The position numbers and the translations under genes were made by a program. This document shows positions 35,528 to 47,333 of a stretch of DNA of 64,000 bases, piece after piece. Under the pieces are notes generated by a model. That model was not told where the DNA came from. It was given only the letters and a program-made list of their open reading frames with translations, and did not search any database. Origin of the DNA: Embiotoca jacksoni (lineage: Eukaryota; Chordata; Actinopteri; Embiotocidae); NCBI GenBank assembly GCA_022577435.1, contig JAKOON010000002.1, positions 3,934,501 through 3,998,500 of the forward strand, read 5' to 3'. Each line of letters starts with the position of its first letter. Position 1 is the stretch's first letter.

Positions 35528-37312
35528 ATGTGTGTCTCTAACTCTCTCCCACACTCCTCAGAAAAGCCAATCATGACAAAACACAACAATTAAAACCCTG
35601 GGAGTTGTGGGACTTCGTTCATTAGCTTGCAAAGTTTTCGATCCAAACAGAGACCGAATTCATCAAACAAAAGTTTAGAATGTTATTTCTTCCCCGCCAG
35701 TGTAATTTATCACGTTTAGGGAAGCTGTCACCAGTTAAGTGGATTGCCCGTAATTGTGGCTGGTCCACCACTAAGCAGAACCGACTAAACCAGCTCATCA
35801 GGGACAGACTTGTGAAATGGAGGGTAGCGATCTCTTTATCCCTCGGCAGAGAATTGAAGGTGGCAATCTCTCTTTCGCTTAACTTCCCTGTCGTTTCAGT
35901 GGGGTGATTTTCTTTATTCTTTGGCTCCAGGCTTTAATGCTTCAAAGCTGCTCTGGTAAAACAGATGTATCACTATGAATTTGTTTACTTAAAAAATGCT
36001 TAAATAAGAGACAATAAAGGATATCTCTAAATGTATAATTCCAACACGAATTCCAGTAAACACTGCAGCAAGAGCTGCTGCTCATAATGCCACAAAATAT
36101 TACATTCGTTTTCATGCTCTCTGGATATTATAGCCTATTTTTTACATCAGAAGAAAAGTAGCTGTACCTGGGGCCAGAATCACAGGATCTTATCTTACTA
36201 TAGATCCTACGAGATACCAGTAAAAGTTTCTAACTTTCCACTGAAGCAACTCTTTCTAAATAACGGCATCAATTTCTAAGTTGATCCTATTACTACGGAT
36301 ATCTTTTCATGAATGAACTTAAATGCCTACAATGATTGGCTGGCAGGTGAACAGTCTGCCTTAGGGCAAAAATGCTTTGTAAATCACTCAGGGGGTTAGT
36401 AGTTAGTTACCTTTAGCCGAGCAAGATGTTTAGTGAATGCAGCCACTGAATACCAGCAAGGTTATGTGAAACAGGTGGACACAGTGAATGTGTGTCATGG
36501 TGCTCAGTGTGACTGACTGATCTCACTTTCACAGAGCTGAGCCCACACACCATACCAGGTCATTTCATGACAGAGATACCGGAGAGGATTTTCACTCATG
36601 TCAGATTCTACCCCTACAGAAATACTCCTGTCCTTCCCCACTCCCATTATCGGTAAAAAAAAAATTCCTGTCCACTTACAACCCCAGAAGAATGACTCCC
36701 ATCAATTCGAATTTCCATGTTGTGTGTTTTTAGAAGGGCTTCTCTTTGGCCAGGGGTACCTTTACTTTTCCTATAATGAAGGCCAGCTCATCCCCGAGTC
36801 AGTGGTCTATTTGTTACCAACTTTACACATCTTAAAAACAGCGTACAGAGTTTTAACAATGTCACTCTCAACTTTTAGGAATTTGATTAAAACTTCAGAC
36901 CTGCCTGAAAGCTCTGTCAGAAGCACTATTCTCCCCAAATCTGTCTCTGCTTCCATTGTTGGCAACTGAAGTTTGTTGGCTGCGCCAGGCGTCACAAATC
37001 CCCACACTTCATGCATTGTCAGGTAGCTGCAACCAACCAGCAATCAGTAACCAGAGCAGAATCTCAAGGGAAGAAAGAAGAATTAAAAAAAGACAATGGA
37101 ACGAATAGCATTATGTTCTAAGCAAAAAAAAAAAAAAGACTCCCATCCCATGGGCATCCCACAGGAATCCCACAAAAAGGACAGCCTGTAGTCTTTGAAC
37201 ATTTTTCTGACTGATTCTTAAGAGATGAACCCAAAGCTTATCAGAAGAACAGATGTCCTGCAGAGAACTATGGGTAATCACACAGGGCTCACAACTCCCA
37301 TCATTCTTGTTG

Positions 37313-37313
<1 letters not shown>
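35526..37313. other. Intergenic DNA, no gene recognised
   Basis: Includes a 123-codon ORF (36598-36969, +) with no recognisable motif and no splice or promoter context, and a 75-codon ORF at 35680-35907 in a balanced-composition block. Neither is called. Confidence 0.5.

Positions 37314-37384
<71 letters not shown>
37314..37384 (+). repeat. (TG)n microsatellite
   Basis: 71 bases of TG. Confidence 0.97.
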
Positions 37385-37386
<2 letters not shown>

Positions 37387-38496
37387 AAGTGACAATTGCT
37401 TGTCTTCTTTAATGACATGATTAAATCCACATAATCACCTTAGTATGATTTAAGCCTATTAACTGCAGTAACAATCCTGTATTCTTTGTATATTATTGAT
37501 GCATTATTCAGCAGATTTCCATCATGAGCTTGGTTTTGAAGTGCGATTCTCTTCCAATGATAAAAGCTGACGTAATGTAAACATGTCCTGTTTTTGATGT
37601 GTATGTCAGAGCTGCGGCAGCTCCTGTTCTTTTTCAGATGTTGTAAAGTTGAATTGTGTAAAGGACACTGTCCCTGCCTCACCTTCATACCACAGTGAAT
37701 TAACTGGCAAAAAGCTTGTGAGAAGTCAACAGTTCCGCTGGTGAGTGTATGTTATATTTAACTGTAAATATAACTGCGAGTGATATGGCTGGGTATTAAA
37801 TGTTAAATTCCTTATCAACTTCTGTTGACTTGAAGATGACTTGATGTGAATATTCCAGGTCAGCTGGATTTTTGCGTTTTGACTTGTCAGATTAAACTAA
37901 AATATCCTTTCATTGATCACGAATTTATTGTACTGATCCAGTCCAGTGTGATCTGGGAATATCTATGTTAAAGGGACCGTTGTTGATGTTGAGGCTGAAT
38001 TTTCTGCCAGGAAAGTCAAAAGTTGCAGATTCTGTTTTCTTTAAGGGCTGTTAATGCCACTCTGTGAATGGTTTAAACAAGTTAAAGAATAGCAAATGTT
38101 GCTTTAATTAAAGTTATAGAAGTATTTTTACACATCATTTCATCTGTTATCAGGATTCCTCAACTTTAGGGTACATAAATATTGAGGCAGGGTAATGGGA
38201 TATCGATAAATCACTGAAGAATTTACGCATTTTTTCAATGACAAATACATTTGATTACATTATATCAGTCTGTGTTCAAGGAGCTGCTTCAATGCTTCTG
38301 AAAACATACAAAACAATGCTATACTTAAATGTCAAAGTAATTAATAGTACTTGACTTTAACATACTAAGTATAATTCCTCTAAATGCTTGTCTCATGAAA
38401 GTTAGGCACACTACAGCGAGAAAGTTATAGAAATGCAGATTCAGAAAGAAATTATCATTTTCTGCATCTATTAAGAAAGAAATAAGACACTGAAAA
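37385..38496. other. Intergenic DNA, nothing recognised
   Basis: No gene or named repeat. Confidence 0.5.
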
Positions 38497-38770
38497 ATGT
38501 CTGGATGTGGAAAGGCCAACATAGAAAGTGCAGTGCCAGCGAAGGCTGGGCAAAGGACAAGACCCTCTCCTCCCATACTGTTCCTCCTTGTCCACAGGCT
38601 GCTGAGGAAGGGTAACTATGCAAAGTGATGCATGACACCGTGAACCTGGAGGATCTGACTGCTGAGATCCTGGAGCTGGCTGGAAATGCTACTACAAGAC
38701 CAGAATCACCCCCTTCCAGCTGCAGTTGACTGTATGCAACGATAAGGACAACAAGTTGCTGTTTGTATAA
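38497..38770 (+). pseudogene. Histone H2A pseudogene (truncated orphon)
   Basis: The sequence begins MSGCGKAN, then in shifting frames gives [27 protein letters not shown] and KTRITPFQLQLTVCNDKDNKLL. These align in order with canonical H2A ([56 protein letters not shown]). Stops after GNYAK, a deletion of about 24 bases over the RVGAGAPVYLAA region, frameshifts, and loss of everything after NKLL show it is non-functional. Replication-dependent H2A genes are intronless, so this may be either a retrocopy or a segment moved from a histone cluster. No other histone was seen near it. Confidence 0.9.
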
Positions 38771-39861
38771 AGTGAACATTTTGTGAGAAAGTTAGTGCAA
38801 GAACTGGCGTAGGGGGTGTGGATTAGGAATGAGAGGTGCTACTCTCCCTATTGTAAGTTGGTGTACAATCAAACTTATTTTAAAGGTACTATTATGAGGT
38901 TACAAATTGAGGTTTAAAGTAATAAAGGAGATAAAGAAAGGTGCATTCAATGTTATCAACTGCAAACTCTATTTTGAAGTTCCCGACTAATCACCAGCTA
39001 AGCCACTATTAACAAGTAGTCCTCGGACTAAAAACACCTGTCACGACAGAGAAAGAGAAAAAACGAGTTTCAGTCTGTGATGTCGATTTGAATTGCAGAG
39101 TTTGTTGGTGTGGTTTTTTTTGGTTTTTTTTCTCGAAAGTGATTTAATTCCCCAATGTCATTACGCTGGCATTGAGCGCTGATTTGCTTTGTAGCGCTTT
39201 GTTCTTGTTCGGAGAGCTGTTTGTTCATCAGTTTCACTGCAGCCAGTTTTAACAGGAATCTCTGTTTTCCCTCAGTTTGTGTATTTGTGTGTGTTTCTCA
39301 TTGGAAGTATGAGTTGTTGTTAACAAAGTTGTACCAATTCCCCATCTGAGCAAACTTTGGAGAACAAAAAGAAAAGAACAATGACTGGTGGCAGATTCGA
39401 TTTCTTCCTTCATGTTCAGCATCCATTAAGACTTTTTATTGCCGTAGCGGTGCCTATGGTTTATACTGTAAATAACAAATGCAGTTTGACTTTCACAATG
39501 ATATTCTAAAACTAATTGCTGCTCTAAAATCAATAGAAAGAGGAATATAGCTGGGAAAATGATTATACTTTAGGCTTCACATAAAAATCCCATTTCACTT
39601 ACAATATATTACAAATATTACTCTCCACTTTAAAAAAAAAAAAAAAAAGCTATATGCAATCACATATATGGCCTTCTCTAGATCACGCTGATAAAGAGAC
39701 AAGGGTTGGCTTTCAGCGGACCCAATATAGTTTGATTTACCTGCAGCCGTTTAAAAAGGGGAGCACAATATTCCCCCTAATGTGAATTGAAAAGCACTGG
39801 AGGAGAAAATCATTTCATCACTCTATCTGTGATGGTGTCGCAAAGGGAGCTAGAATTGACT

Positions 39862-39862
<1 letters not shown>
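38771..39862. other. Intergenic DNA, nothing recognised
   Basis: Contains short poly-T near 39114-39131 and poly-A near 39632-39648. No gene. Confidence 0.5.

Positions 39863-39921
<59 letters not shown>
39863..39921 (+). repeat. (GT)n microsatellite
   Basis: 59 bases of GT. Confidence 0.97.
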
Positions 39922-39922
<1 letters not shown>

Positions 39923-42899
39923 ATGTCAGAGTCGTTTCAGTGGATCCACATAGGATAAATGATTACCTCTGTTAAGATGGAGCTTTGAGCTGAAGAGAGT
40001 GTGTGATGCTGTGATATTGAAGGCCCGGTGTAAATCCTATCGACCACAGTGCATCACCACCCACGCAGCCCGCATTCATATAGACCTGCTCACTATGCAC
40101 CCGGTGTGCATCGTCACCGAACCAACTTCCTAACATCGAGCTGTGCCGTCTTATGCAGAATTAATGTTTCCAATGCCTTGCATCCTCCTTTGCATTTGCC
40201 TTCGTTCCCCTGTCAGCATGATGGTTGATTTAAAGGATATAGCCACCCATTAACAACCTGGATGATGTTTTGTGTAATTTTAAACCATAATACGGCTGCA
40301 GCAAAACAAAGGCAAACATTAAAATCTGTTCATTTTAAAAGTCAAAAACATTTTGCAGGGCCACTTCCTGGTTCAACTTGGACTTATTTGCCACAGCTTT
40401 AAGTGCTAAGATTTGTTTTCCCTCCCACAAAACTCTAATTGTCTGTGCTCTTATTTTCCATTGAACCTCCACATCTCAGTTAATGTGGTGCGTAACGTTT
40501 TACCCTTACAGAAAAGTAATCATCTACAGCATAGTTTACAGTATAAGTGTAAAAGAGCTTTTCGTGAATGGTGATATTTTGTTTTTTTTATGTGTGTCTT
40601 TGTCATTTTCTCTTGGGAACCCATCAAAATACATAATACTGCTTTACTTTTTATTGTTTTTATTACCATGATATTATCCATGAGTATAATTTGTTCTCGG
40701 AACCGTTGGACATCAGGGAGAGAGTTCATGTTATTGTTGCAACCATATTGCAAAACCAGAATTCTGTACTACTACTGGACAATCCAGTAAGACCTCATAT
40801 TATTGTATGTTCAATTGCATTTTTTTATTTTTTTTTTATTCATATCTACAACATCAGGACATCAGCACCTCTGGTATAAAGCTAGGAAATGATCGAAATT
40901 GTGGTAAATAAACCCTGGTTAAAGAATCAAGGTTTAAGCAAAAAAACTTTGTTCAGTCGAGGGAAAGACTGTGCATATGGTTAATAAAAGTGAACATGAA
41001 TTTGCAGGATGCAAATCCAAAATCTGATTTAGTAAACACATCCACTGCCATGACCTTCACATCACTTTAATAATCCGACAATTTATACAGGATTTACAGT
41101 AAATTGAGTTACTGAATTGTTGAATATCAACACAATCCATCTGGATATTGGTTTGCTCTGTGATCATGCCAGCCAGACTTCATCTGCAACCTCAGGATCT
41201 CCACTGTGATCCGTCAATCACAAACCGATCCGCAGATTGTGAAAATCAATCCTCGTCCATCATTAATGAAGTCATGTTGACAGAAGGGAAATGTCAAATT
41301 GACACTAGCGCATAGTGCAGCACAGCACGTACAAACTGTAGTTAACGAGTTAGTCAGGCTATTGAGTTTTCAGTAAAAGTAAGGATCTGGGATAATGAGT
41401 GTAACTTGCTTCCAAATTATTCCAAAATATAAAGCTTTAAACCTTCATACACTTTTCTCAAATCACGGTAGAATGGTATCACGTCACATCTCACTGGCAT
41501 TAGCTTGACTCAGCTGGATTCAGTCTCATCAATTGTTGATTTTTAGCCAGCGGAATAAGTCAAACTTTAAAATGGCTACAAGTTCCCAAAAACAGCTGAA
41601 AGGCAAGTGACAACACTGGACCTGACAGATCAGAGAGGGAGTTGTAAGCTGTAAATAGCTATTTCTGTGCTGCCCCACCTCCCCCGCTGATTTTGAAGGA
41701 TTTATTTTGAGTGCTCTGATTTTTAAACAGCAGCCTTAAGTTGTTTGTATTTAACCTTTCCAACGCTATAACATGTTTAAATCGGTAAATTAGATTTTAT
41801 AAGAGGAATGTTGATATCTGCAGTGGCAAATGGCTCTTGGAAAATTTATTTTGGTTCATGGCCTGAAAAAAATAGAAATGACTCCATTAATTTTCATTTA
41901 GGCCTCAGCATATGATAACTGCATTAAATAGTTGGAATAAAGTTGAAGACGTTTACTGGCGATTGGCTACAGGTCATTATTTTAGCCATAAACACAACAA
42001 TATCACTGTTTGTCAAAAACATGAGGTTTCCTTAATGTTCCACTTCGACAGCAGAACTTCAGTCAAAAGTTTGCCTGCAAAACATGTTGAACTTGTGGTT
42101 ATTTGCTTGGAGTGACCATTTAGATTAAGACTGTTGAGATGATTTAACACATTAATAGTGACTTGCAAATACTGCAACATTTTTTAGTTTTAAAATATTC
42201 TACTTTAACAACCATTAGATTTTGACTGAAAACTGAGAGGAATTTACATTTGATTAAAATCCCAACAATCTATACTTTTTTCCTGCTCTGAGGCTGCAGA
42301 CTCATATGAGCACATAAGAACAGAGAATCAATAGTGATCATATCTTTAAATCTCCACTATAGTTGCAGCAAAAGAAGTATAACATCCACATCTTCAGCCG
42401 CACTCTCATCTCCTCAGAACGGGGTATCGGGGGACGATAATTTCAAAAGGGCAGCGACCAAACAAGATGCTTGATGTATTTCTCTACTGATGTTTCTATA
42501 GCAACCCAGTCCTCTGCAGAGTGTGTGCATGTGCATGTCTATGTCTCTTTAGTTGTGCGAGTGTACATATCCTGTAAGCCTTTCTGTGAGCAATGCAGGC
42601 CTGAATGGGCTTATACAAGAAAGTAGGTGCAGCTATATATGCCTGAGGTGTGTGACAGAGTGTGTAGGTGTGTATTTTTGTGTGATCATAGCTATCCTGA
42701 GTTAGACCTCTGTTTAAATTGCTGAAAAAATACATGACGTCACCAAAGTCTTTGAACGAACAGCAGTAAGAATATTGTCAACCGCCAAACCTTAACAGGT
42801 GCAACCAAACTGATGGGAGACTGATGGAGCTGTCAATCTTTTGCTTAGTGCTTGATTGGATCAGTTGGAGGGATGCACACTCTAAACTCTACGCTGCTG
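39922..42899. other. Intergenic DNA, no gene recognised
   Basis: About 3 kb with only short ORFs (62-79 codons). The block at about 40020-40200 is richer in GC than its surroundings and non-repetitive, but no splice or coding signal was recognised. Confidence 0.5.
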
Positions 42900-43770
42900 T
42901 GATTGGTTGACAGACAACAGACAACCGGTTCCTTACTCCAACTACCAATCAAAGGCAGAGCGTCCCTCCTGCTGATCAAATCTACCCCCAACCCAGTTAT
43001 TTTTTTTTGTTTTAAGTTGGTATGCAAGCTGCAATCAAAAAACATCAAGGCTATCCGTGCTGCGCACAAACGGAGAAGCACAGCAATGTCAATGGTGCAG
43101 GGGAATAACGTTTGTGCTAAACTTGGGACATTGGCAACAGAGACTCCTGAAAGGCCGCAAAAAGCTTCCAGCAATGAAGCAATGAGCCAAGCGAGCCGTT
43201 TTGAGTGGTATTCGTGTCTCAAGAGGGGAAGAGCATCACTGTCCAAGACTGAAGAAGGTGCAACAGGTGAAGAGCGCAATTTGTCCCGCACGGTCAGACT
43301 GTCAGCAATAAAGTTCTACTGTGATGTTCAGAGGCATCTGAAGGAAAACACTTGGTGCAAATGACATGAACTGTGGTGCCATGGCAATTGGTTTCTCTAA
43401 CATGACAACCCACCCAATCGAAGTGCGTTGAAATGCGAGAGTTTCTCGCCAGAATCACCACAATCGTCACTCCCTGCTACCTCTACTTGCGATTTGGCTT
43501 CCTCTGATTTTTTTTCTGTTCCCCAAAATTTGATAAATTAAGTTTCAGGTCCCCGGTGAAATCGTAAATGCGCACATACCAGTGGTCACAAAGACGTATG
43601 AAACAAAGATGCTGATGTTGATCAAGCGACGTAACTTGGAAAAATCACTCACGAAGGTTATTCCTTCCCCCTGCTCCGTGCACATCACTGTGCTGCACTC
43701 TGTTCATGCACAACAGGAGCCGTCTCCACACTATTCCATTGCACTTTATAATGTTAATAAGCCTACTATT
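42900..43770 (+). mobile_element. Mariner transposon relic, plus orientation, internally deleted
   Basis: The N-terminal transposase region reads CAKLGTLATETPERPQKASS, NEAMSQASRFEWYSCLKRGR, ASLSKTEEGATG (about 43110-43270). About 100 bases later come NWFL, HDNP and SSDFFLFPK (about 43388-43537), matching the HDNAPAH...APCDFFLFPK blocks. The central part between them is largely missing. The right flank 43561-43760 carries the same terminal repeat as 32695-32894 in the same plus-strand direction, as a right-hand inverted repeat should. The matching left repeat was not recognised. The 153-codon ORF at 42903-43364 partly reflects this relic and is not a host gene. Confidence 0.82.
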
Positions 43771-44891
43771 GATCTAAGCATTAAAGAATTTAAAACCAGC
43801 CACATTCACATATATGTGTTCAGTACATGCAGGCTAAATGAATTTCTGCTGACACTTGACACTGAACTTTTCGAAATGATCGCTTTTGTTGTAAACTTAC
43901 ACTTTCAATCTATATTAAATTATATTAAAGAATAAATATCATGTTAAAAATGCATAAATTACAAATATTCAATTGAACATTGCTTCATTCCCTTTTTTGC
44001 TTCTTGCTGTAATGGCTGACATACAAAATCAAGTCATGTTAAAGTTATATTAATCCCCAAACAGCTTACGAGAACTCTCACTCCCATGACTTCCCTGATT
44101 CATTTCCATAAGAAGCACAGATGAAGAATTTTTGGATACTAGAGGGCCGTTCTTTTTCTTTTTATCATTCTGAAGGAAGACACCATGAAAACAGTTTCCC
44201 TCTAAGCTGTAAGTAAAATAAAATGACTGACTTCAGTAAATCTCTAACAAGAACAAGCTGCTAAATTCTCATTATCAGAGTAACTGATGTTGTCTGTCAG
44301 CTATTGTGAAATCATAATGAAAACAGCTACTGCAAAGGACAGAAAACTAGCAAAATACAACTGTGTACTGATGTGATTAAAGTTTCCAACGACTTATTAA
44401 TATTCCTTTAATTGAAAAACAACATTATCTTCCTCCATCTGGTCTATCCTGAAAAATTGAAATACAAAGCGTTATTTTTGGATTTGAATTGTAGTCAGTG
44501 CCTGAGTTTCCTGGTCGTACAACGATGCATTTCATTTTGAGTCTGCTGAATGATCATATCAAATATATAAAGTGCTGCTTGAGTAGTTTAAATATTAGAA
44601 AAACAGAGCGGTGACACAGGCAGACATAGGATGTTGCAGGAAGACAGAGACGAGTGGTTTGACATTTGTGTATATATGAGAATTATCTTTGCTGTAATTG
44701 CTTTCTCACTTGTGCATGTAGAACATGTATCTTCACGCCGGACTCGGTTTATATAGTCATCCATCATTGTCCGTGTGTCATCACAGAGTTTGTAGCACAT
44801 ATTAAATTTGAACGTCAGCGTGTGGTGAAGATAGATAAACATTATGTTGTGATGGCTACAATTTCCTCCTTTATTTGTCATGACGCATACC

Positions 44892-44894
<3 letters not shown>
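43771..44894. other. Intergenic DNA, nothing recognised
   Basis: No gene or named repeat. Confidence 0.5.

Positions 44895-44954
<60 letters not shown>
44895..44954 (+). repeat. (GT)n microsatellite
   Basis: 60 bases of GT. Long ORFs on both strands here (122 and 161 codons) exist only because the repeat lacks stops. Confidence 0.97.
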
Positions 44955-44955
<1 letters not shown>

Positions 44956-47249
44956 TGTCTACAGTGTCTTTGCCTTTTTTGCTCGTACTATAAGATGCAT
45001 TCATACTTTGATGGATTTGCTGTGTTCTGGCTGACTGTGGTGCTAAAAGTCCAGATGGTACGTAGAGTGACACATAGCTGCAAAGTTAACAAGCTATTGG
45101 TGTAACTTAGCTGTTTTGACAGTGCATTTCATGTCATTGCATCATGTGTGAGTCAGAGCAAGTGAGAAAGTACTTAAAAGTAGATTTAATGATGAAAAAA
45201 GGAATCAAATATCATCAGTTCTCCTCTCCCAACTACCCTAAAGATCCAGAAAGTGTAAATGAAGAGAAATATGGGTGTGACAGAACTTAACTGTTTGGTT
45301 CAATCTCACTGCTCCCATCAAACTCAATGAAAAACATCTGATAATTCCACTGTATGGCTTGTTTGTGAAAAAAGTTTAGCATTCAGAAGGTAAACAGTCC
45401 GATATTAGCATAATGTAGAACAAAGTTATTTGATTTTTGGCTAAAAGCACAGCTTCAAATGAATGCTAATTTTGCTTTGTGTTTTCTGGATGTGTCACGC
45501 CAACTATATGCTAACATGTTTGCCGTAGGTGGTATTATATAATATGAGTGTAGTTGTTGTTAACTGCAAAAACGTTATCTTCACTTTACCTGTGTCTCCT
45601 CTGCTCTGCTCCATGTACTATATGTGTGTATAGGAGTTTTAGCCACGCCCTTCATGAATCACACGTAGAGCAGACAATGAAATATTTCTGGCAGGCTCAT
45701 AACAGCAGGGCCAGTCCTACACATTGAATGTCTGTCACCGAGTGAGTGAGGAAACCAAATTATATGATTGGTTGGCCAAATGCCATCATTTCTGTTTCAA
45801 ATTAAAAGCCATGGTTTCAAATTAAAAGCCTTTTCGTGTTTCACATACAGTTCAGCTTTAGACTAGGTTTTCATCTAGTCTTGTTTGTCTTTCAGGAGGG
45901 TGGGGGTCCCAATGGTCGAGAAAACATTGGGTTTCAACTTAGGTAAATCTTAGAACAACTTATTTCACTCTTTTCAACTGATTTGGCCACATGAGTTGTG
46001 CACACTGCAGTAACTGAGTGGGGACTCAAAGCTTCTCTGTGTGCAGCTGCTTAGCTAGCATCTACTGAAAACTTGCATGGGAAGTATTTATGGAACATGA
46101 TACATTTTAGGGATTACTAAAAGGCTGCACATGAGGTGTTTAGGGGAGATCTGTAAACTGTAGCTGCAGGAAATAACTTGGACTATATTCTCCCCCGTCC
46201 AACGGCATGAGTCTCTGCATGAACATCAGTCATCAATTTTCAACCTGTGGGAAACACTGCTCAATCTTATAGAAAGTCAACTTCAGCAACATTTTGCATG
46301 GCTTGTAGTGACACATTGCTGTGTCAGTGTGTGTGTTTGTGTGAGATAGATATGCCCTCTGCATCTCCCACACAGAGCAGCAGAGCGGTGACTCGGACAA
46401 GGGAAAAGCTTCCTTTACAGTCATCATCTGTAGAGCATCCACAAGCTGACTGGCGCTGTCTAGACCGAGATAAAAACAAACAGGGTCAAAGGCTGAACTG
46501 ATAATAATTTTTTTTCTTATCATTGCAATAACCACATGAAAAAAGGTGGTGTTGTTTAATTGCTGTTGTTATTGTCAGGCATGTTGTTTCATACGGTCCC
46601 TATGGCAGTTTCTCCGCTCCATAAATAGAAGCAGCTCTTGGCAGGTACAGTAAAGCAGGCAGGAGGCTGCTGAATGCTGAGGAGGAGAGAATTGTGACAG
46701 AGCTGGAAAGTACTGGGGAAGATTTTTTTTTTCTTTCTATTTTTGGGAGGATTTTATTTTGTAAAGTAGCCAGTTTGAATGCAGTTGGAGGGTGTGAAAA
46801 GCTGCAGGGGTGGGGAGTGTTGGCATCTTTTTTCCTGTTTTTTTTTTTCTTGAGAAATTACCCAAGAGCTTTCCAATGGTTAACTATGCATTTTAGGGAA
46901 ATTGTGAGAGAAATAATATTTGAATGGCTTCACAACCACCGAGGATATATTTAGTCTGTTTTATTGTAGGGAATAATTGTCAGCATATTTTGGTGGATAT
47001 CATTTTCATGAGTGTTCCTTGTGTGGCTTCCTCTTTACAAGAACTTAACAATGCCGTGATTAGTGAGTATTTTTCAAAAGCTAGTGTAGAAAAACAGCAA
47101 ACATATAAAAAAAATAAAAAAATAACCATAAATAGACAGAAGCGTCAGTTTTCCTTAAGCCCCGAGCAAAAACCTGGAATAACATAGGATGTGGATGTGG
47201 AACTACTTTCACCCAACAGCTTTGTTCCCATTTATCCCATTGTATTTGT

Positions 47250-47250
<1 letters not shown>
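44955..47250. other. Intergenic DNA, no gene recognised; one promoter-like stretch
   Basis: CTCCATAAATAGAAGCAGC at about 46617-46635 looks like a TATA-type promoter core followed by a G/A-rich possible leader (46635-46720), but no coding exon can be attached. Poly-T runs near 46725 and 46838. Confidence 0.4.

Positions 47251-47329
<79 letters not shown>
47251..47329 (+). repeat. (AC)n microsatellite with one interruption
   Basis: 79 bases, broken once by CAGAC near 47287. Confidence 0.97.

Positions 47330-47333
<4 letters not shown>

Noticed and set aside
36598..36969. 123-codon ORF as a gene
   Set aside because: No motif, no homology recognised, contains an AAAAAA-encoded Lys run, and overlaps an unrelated antisense ORF.
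42903..43364. 153-codon ORF as a host gene
   Set aside because: Its C-terminal half is the mariner N-terminal transposase region, and the first half is flanking DNA.
44588..45105. Long ORFs on both strands (161 and 122 codons)
   Set aside because: They run through a TG microsatellite, which has no stops in several frames.
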